Shown: positions 4,023 through 6,741 of the stretch, one piece after another
Position numbering within the stretch: the stretch's first letter is position 1
How the letters are laid out: every line of letters starts with the position of its first letter
Origin: JACDET01 sp035568375
Lineage (GTDB): Bacteria > Patescibacteriota > Microgenomatia > Levybacterales > UBA12049
DNA length: 6,741 bases
Assembly (NCBI GenBank): GCA_035568375.1
Contig: DATMOG010000059.1
Location: 1 to 6,741, forward strand
Direction of reading: 5' to 3'
Notes under the pieces: model-generated
Seen by the model: the letters and a program-made list of their open reading frames with translations, nothing else
What the model was told of the DNA's origin: nothing
Database searches by the model: none
Program-made: the position numbers and the translations under genes

Positions 4023-6370
4023 ACTGTTGCAACCGACCTCCCATACTTAAGACGTGATAACTCCTTTACTAATTCCGCAACACGTGGATTTTCCATAGCT
4101 TTTTCTTTTGTAATATCTTTGGTTGTATCAAGTGAGAAAGGACGTACTGGCTCTCCACCAACAAGTGTACGCATATAACAATTAAATTTATCCACATTAA
4201 TTAAGTCCTGTTCACTGAAAATTGGTTGAAATTCATGTTGCAGATAATTTGCATCAGTAACACCAACGCGGAATGATGCAACAGTACCAACATTACCAAA
4301 AATAGCATTCTTAATTTCTTCTTCCATCTGCCCAATGAACTGATTAGCAACAATAAGATTCAGGCGATACTTTCGAGCCTCTGAAAGAATTTGTGCGAAA
4401 TCAGGCGTTGCAAAATTCTGAAATTCATCAACGTAGAGGAAGAAATCTTTTCGTTCACTCATTGGCATGTCCTGTCGTGACATCGCAGCAACCAAGATCT
4501 TTGGAACAAGTACTAATCCTAAGAAATTGGAATTTTCTTCACCGATAGTACCTTTTGAAAGATTGACCAGTAATATCTTCTGCTCATCCATTACCTTACG
4601 AAAACTGAACGCACTGTCGGATTGCCCAATAATATTTCTAATCATTTTATTAGTAACAAACCTTCCAAACTTTGAAGTAATATAATCCAAAACCTCCGAT
4701 TTATGGAAATCTGAAGTTTGCGCAATCTGATCAGTCCAATAGCGTCTAATAATAGGATCATCTATTTTTGGCAAAACTTCTTGTACATAAGCCGGATCAG
4801 TCAAAATACGCATCACTTCAATCAGAGTACTCCCTTTTTCATACATAACGGACAACATTGCATTACGAACTGCATGCTCAAATCGCGGTCCAACAATACC
4901 GGTTTTATTTGGATCGAATAATTTGTACATCAATCCAATAATTGAATTCGCAGCAAAATGTTTTGCTTGCTCAGTTTCTGCTTCAAGCATATTAAACCCC
5001 ATCGGCCTTTCATAATCTGATGGATCAAAAAGGATAACATCTTCAGCACGTTTGGGCGGAATCACTTTTAGAATATCTTCAACTAAATCTCCGTGAGGAT
5101 CAACAACTGCACAACCTTCACCGTTGTTAATATCCTGAATAATCATACTCTTAAGAAACTCCGTTTTCCCAGTACCAGTCTTTCCGATGATATACATATG
5201 ACGACGTCTATCATCGCGTTCAATAAATACCGGTCTCGCCAATCCTCTATAAGTACTTCTTCCAAGATATAAACCAGACATTGGGATATTAGAGGGAGCA
5301 GCAGAACGCTTTGCATTCAGCCAATGAATCCCTGGTGTCATAATGCTTTTATTAGGAAAATGATAAATAGTTGCCAATTCATCAGAGGTAAGAATCGATG
5401 TTTCCCTGACCAAAGGAAAGTAACGATAAATAAAATCAGTCATAAATAATCCTCTTAAAAATTGCCATCGTTTTTTAAAAGCATTCAGGCTATTAAATTG
5501 ATGAAATGCACCTTTGATATTATTCAAATGTGCATTTGCCTGTTCTTGCGTTTTGGCACATACAACTACACGAATTGTTGTATAAAAACCTGCTTTTTGT
5601 AATTTGTTTTCAATTTGCTCCAATTCCTTTGCATCGATTCTGTAACTTGCCTTTTCTGGATTTGACTCATTTTTTTTAACGCCTCCTATATAACTACGGC
5701 CAACTTTCTTCCAACTATTTCCTGTTGGTTGTACTAGTATTTGAATCGCCGCACCTTCACCCTCATGCATTTTCCCTAAAATTGATGTAAGCGAAGATAA
5801 TGGATCAACTGGTAAATCTTTATAGACCTTTATTGGCAGATAATTCGCTTTTTTTAAATTGAGCCACATAAATGCAACTTTTCCATCATCAGAAAAAATG
5901 TTGTACTCAGTTCCAATAACCGCTCCGTCACGCTGTTTGGCAGCAGGATCATTTACCGGTAAAATGTCTGCCTCAGGATAGGCACCATTGATTTCTTTTT
6001 CGACAAAATCACGAAATTTTGCTGGCACATTTACGTAAAACCGAATATCACCTGTCAGCCCTACAATTTCAAAAGAGAGATGTGGCTGGGGTCGGAAATA
6101 TTCAAATTTTGTCGACCCATAAAGGGCGTAGAGACTTTCAAAAAGTTGTTCAGCTACATCAATTTTTATTTCGTTTTCTCTCGGAACCGTTACTTGCAAC
6201 AATACTGAATTCAATGATATAGATTCTCTATCACGATAACGAAGCCATAAAACAAAAATATAAAACAATCCCCAACATACTGTAGCAATAATTGCAAGCC
6301 CCGCGACAATAAGGACAAAGGATAATAAAACGCTCAAGATATTTTGTGTTGTTAATAACTGCAATTGCAT
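3989..6370 (-). CDS. VirD4/TraG-like membrane-anchored coupling ATPase (type IV secretion/conjugation type)
   Basis: This 793-aa ATPase is expected to sit in the cytoplasmic membrane and pump DNA or protein substrates through a type IV secretion-like channel. Residues 11-43 form one or two transmembrane helices. Residues about 52-330 are an alpha/beta N-terminal domain of the kind preceding the motor in CPR homologues (VLLQVTVPRENE near 57). The motor follows: Walker A GKTGTGKT at 396-403, VVDPHGD at 422-428, Walker B LYVDEFQ at 645-651 with Asp648 and Glu649, the NQF motif at 676-678, and VGTVASFRVG at 694-703 with Arg701. This layout matches TrwB/TraD/HerA-like hexameric pumps; a HerA-type motor is the alternative. 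ATG 6370 is the first in-frame start after a stop eight codons upstream, and lacks a Shine-Dalgarno. The stop TGA is followed immediately by in-frame TAA. No relaxase or pilus gene is visible in the window. The gene upstream ends 38 bp away on the same strand. Confidence 0.85.
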   Translation of the reverse strand: MQLQLLTTQNILSVLLSFVLIVAGLAIIATVCWGLFYIFVLWLRYRDRESISLNSVLLQVTVPRENEIKIDVAEQLFESLYALYGSTKFEYFRPQPHLSFEIVGLTGDIRFYVNVPAKFRDFVEKEINGAYPEADILPVNDPAAKQRDGAVIGTEYNIFSDDGKVAFMWLNLKKANYLPIKVYKDLPVDPLSSLTSILGKMHEGEGAAIQILVQPTGNSWKKVGRSYIGGVKKNESNPEKASYRIDAKELEQIENKLQKAGFYTTIRVVVCAKTQEQANAHLNNIKGAFHQFNSLNAFKKRWQFLRGLFMTDFIYRYFPLVRETSILTSDELATIYHFPNKSIMTPGIHWLNAKRSAAPSNIPMSGLYLGRSTYRGLARPVFIERDDRRRHMYIIGKTGTGKTEFLKSMIIQDINNGEGCAVVDPHGDLVEDILKVIPPKRAEDVILFDPSDYERPMGFNMLEAETEQAKHFAANSIIGLMYKLFDPNKTGIVGPRFEHAVRNAMLSVMYEKGSTLIEVMRILTDPAYVQEVLPKIDDPIIRRYWTDQIAQTSDFHKSEVLDYITSKFGRFVTNKMIRNIIGQSDSAFSFRKVMDEQKILLVNLSKGTIGEENSNFLGLVLVPKILVAAMSRQDMPMSERKDFFLYVDEFQNFATPDFAQILSEARKYRLNLIVANQFIGQMEEEIKNAIFGNVGTVASFRVGVTDANYLQHEFQPIFSEQDLINVDKFNCYMRTLVGGEPVRPFSLDTTKDITKEKAMENPRVAELVKELSRLKYGRSVATVEADINQRARL

Positions 6371-6408
6371 ATTTATACGTAAGACGGTACTTCACTCATT
6401 ACCTTTTC

Positions 6409-6741
6409 TTAATCTTCCGGCTCTTCTACTGTTTTAGTTGGTAAAATTGGCTCTTGATCAGCTTGAGTTTTCTTTTCAGTTGATACATTCTTTTCTCCCA
6501 TCTTTGGATTAAGCTTTCTCCAAATATACATAACCATTGCCATATACCAATGTTTAGAATCATGCAGTTTTGTTCGTTTTTCTTCCTCAATCGCCTGAGG
6601 GAATGTCACTGCAGGCATTTTCTTCACTCCAAAATCATTTTGTTCAACATCAATCACTCCTGGACCAGAATGGGTTACTCCTGCATCCTTTACTTCCTGA
6701 GGAATTTCCGGTTTTTCCTGATCTGGTGATCTCTCAATAAT
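6409..6741 (-). CDS. C-terminal part of an acidic, proline-rich protein of unknown function (start outside window)
   Basis: The frame is open from the right edge to TAA 6409-6411, giving 110 residues without a start in view. A GTG at 6657 would make an 82-aa product, but the coding pattern continues upstream without a break, so a longer protein is more likely. The sequence is charged and Pro/Glu-rich. It holds PEIPQEVKDAGVTHSG (about 11-26), a related DFGVKKMPAVTFP (36-48), and a short hydrophobic/aromatic stretch HWYMAMVMYIWRK (64-76), ending in a disordered acidic tail. The KxAGV-type motif resembles short repeats I recall from CPR proteins of unknown role, a weak impression. It lies 38 bp upstream of the coupling ATPase on the same strand, so it is probably co-transcribed and may belong to the same secretion apparatus. 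Confidence 0.6.
   Translation of the reverse strand: MIERSPDQEKPEIPQEVKDAGVTHSGPGVIDVEQNDFGVKKMPAVTFPQAIEEEKRTKLHDSKHWYMAMVMYIWRKLNPKMGEKNVSTEKKTQADQEPILPTKTVEEPED

Noticed and set aside
6658..6741. GTG 6657 as the true start of the right-edge gene
   Set aside because: The frame continues upstream to the window edge with coherent proline/charged coding content (IPQEVKDAGV), so the gene most likely begins outside.

Overview
The window looks like a piece of an AT-rich bacterial chromosome, most likely from a Candidate Phyla Radiation (Patescibacteria) lineage. This is inferred from recognisable gene types: a secreted matrixin-like protease split by a long coiled coil, a two-helix bacterial PH protein, and a membrane-anchored VirD4/TraG-like ATPase. 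All three are common in CPR genomes. Promoters are of the bacterial sigma-70 type (TTGACA-17-TATAAT). TAA and TGA act as stops, with no sign of recoding. No database search was possible, so the phylum is a moderate-confidence guess.

Layout. Positions 1-240 hold the end of an insertion sequence: the 5' part of a minus-strand transposase gene with a helix-turn-helix, followed outward by iterated 15-bp repeats that look like transposase-binding sites. Next come plus-strand genes. They are an RNA m5C methyltransferase of the NOL1/NOP2/Sun class (286-1251), an exported zinc metalloprotease (1300-2238), a PH-domain membrane protein (2374-2982) with a 77-aa two-helix membrane protein close behind it (2991-3224), and an EXLDI-family protein with a ribbon-helix-helix-like N-terminus (3284-3793). 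The last of these is followed by a 49-aa single-helix membrane protein (3807-3956). On the minus strand, converging with these, lie a 793-aa conjugation-type coupling ATPase (3989-6370) and the C-terminal part of an unidentified acidic, proline-rich protein that runs off the right edge.

The most striking pattern is regulatory. The methyltransferase and EXLDI genes have a -10 hexamer ending exactly 7 nt before the A of ATG, and the protease is within 1-4 nt of that spacing. All three are therefore predicted to make leaderless mRNAs. Genes that are second in an operon or have a real 5' leader carry Shine-Dalgarno sites instead, most clearly AAGGAGGTGAT before the 49-aa gene. The EXLDI promoter matches consensus perfectly, and its -10 box is enclosed by an inverted repeat, as expected for an autoregulatory operator. 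The functional link, if any, between the EXLDI/49-aa pair and the coupling ATPase is unknown.
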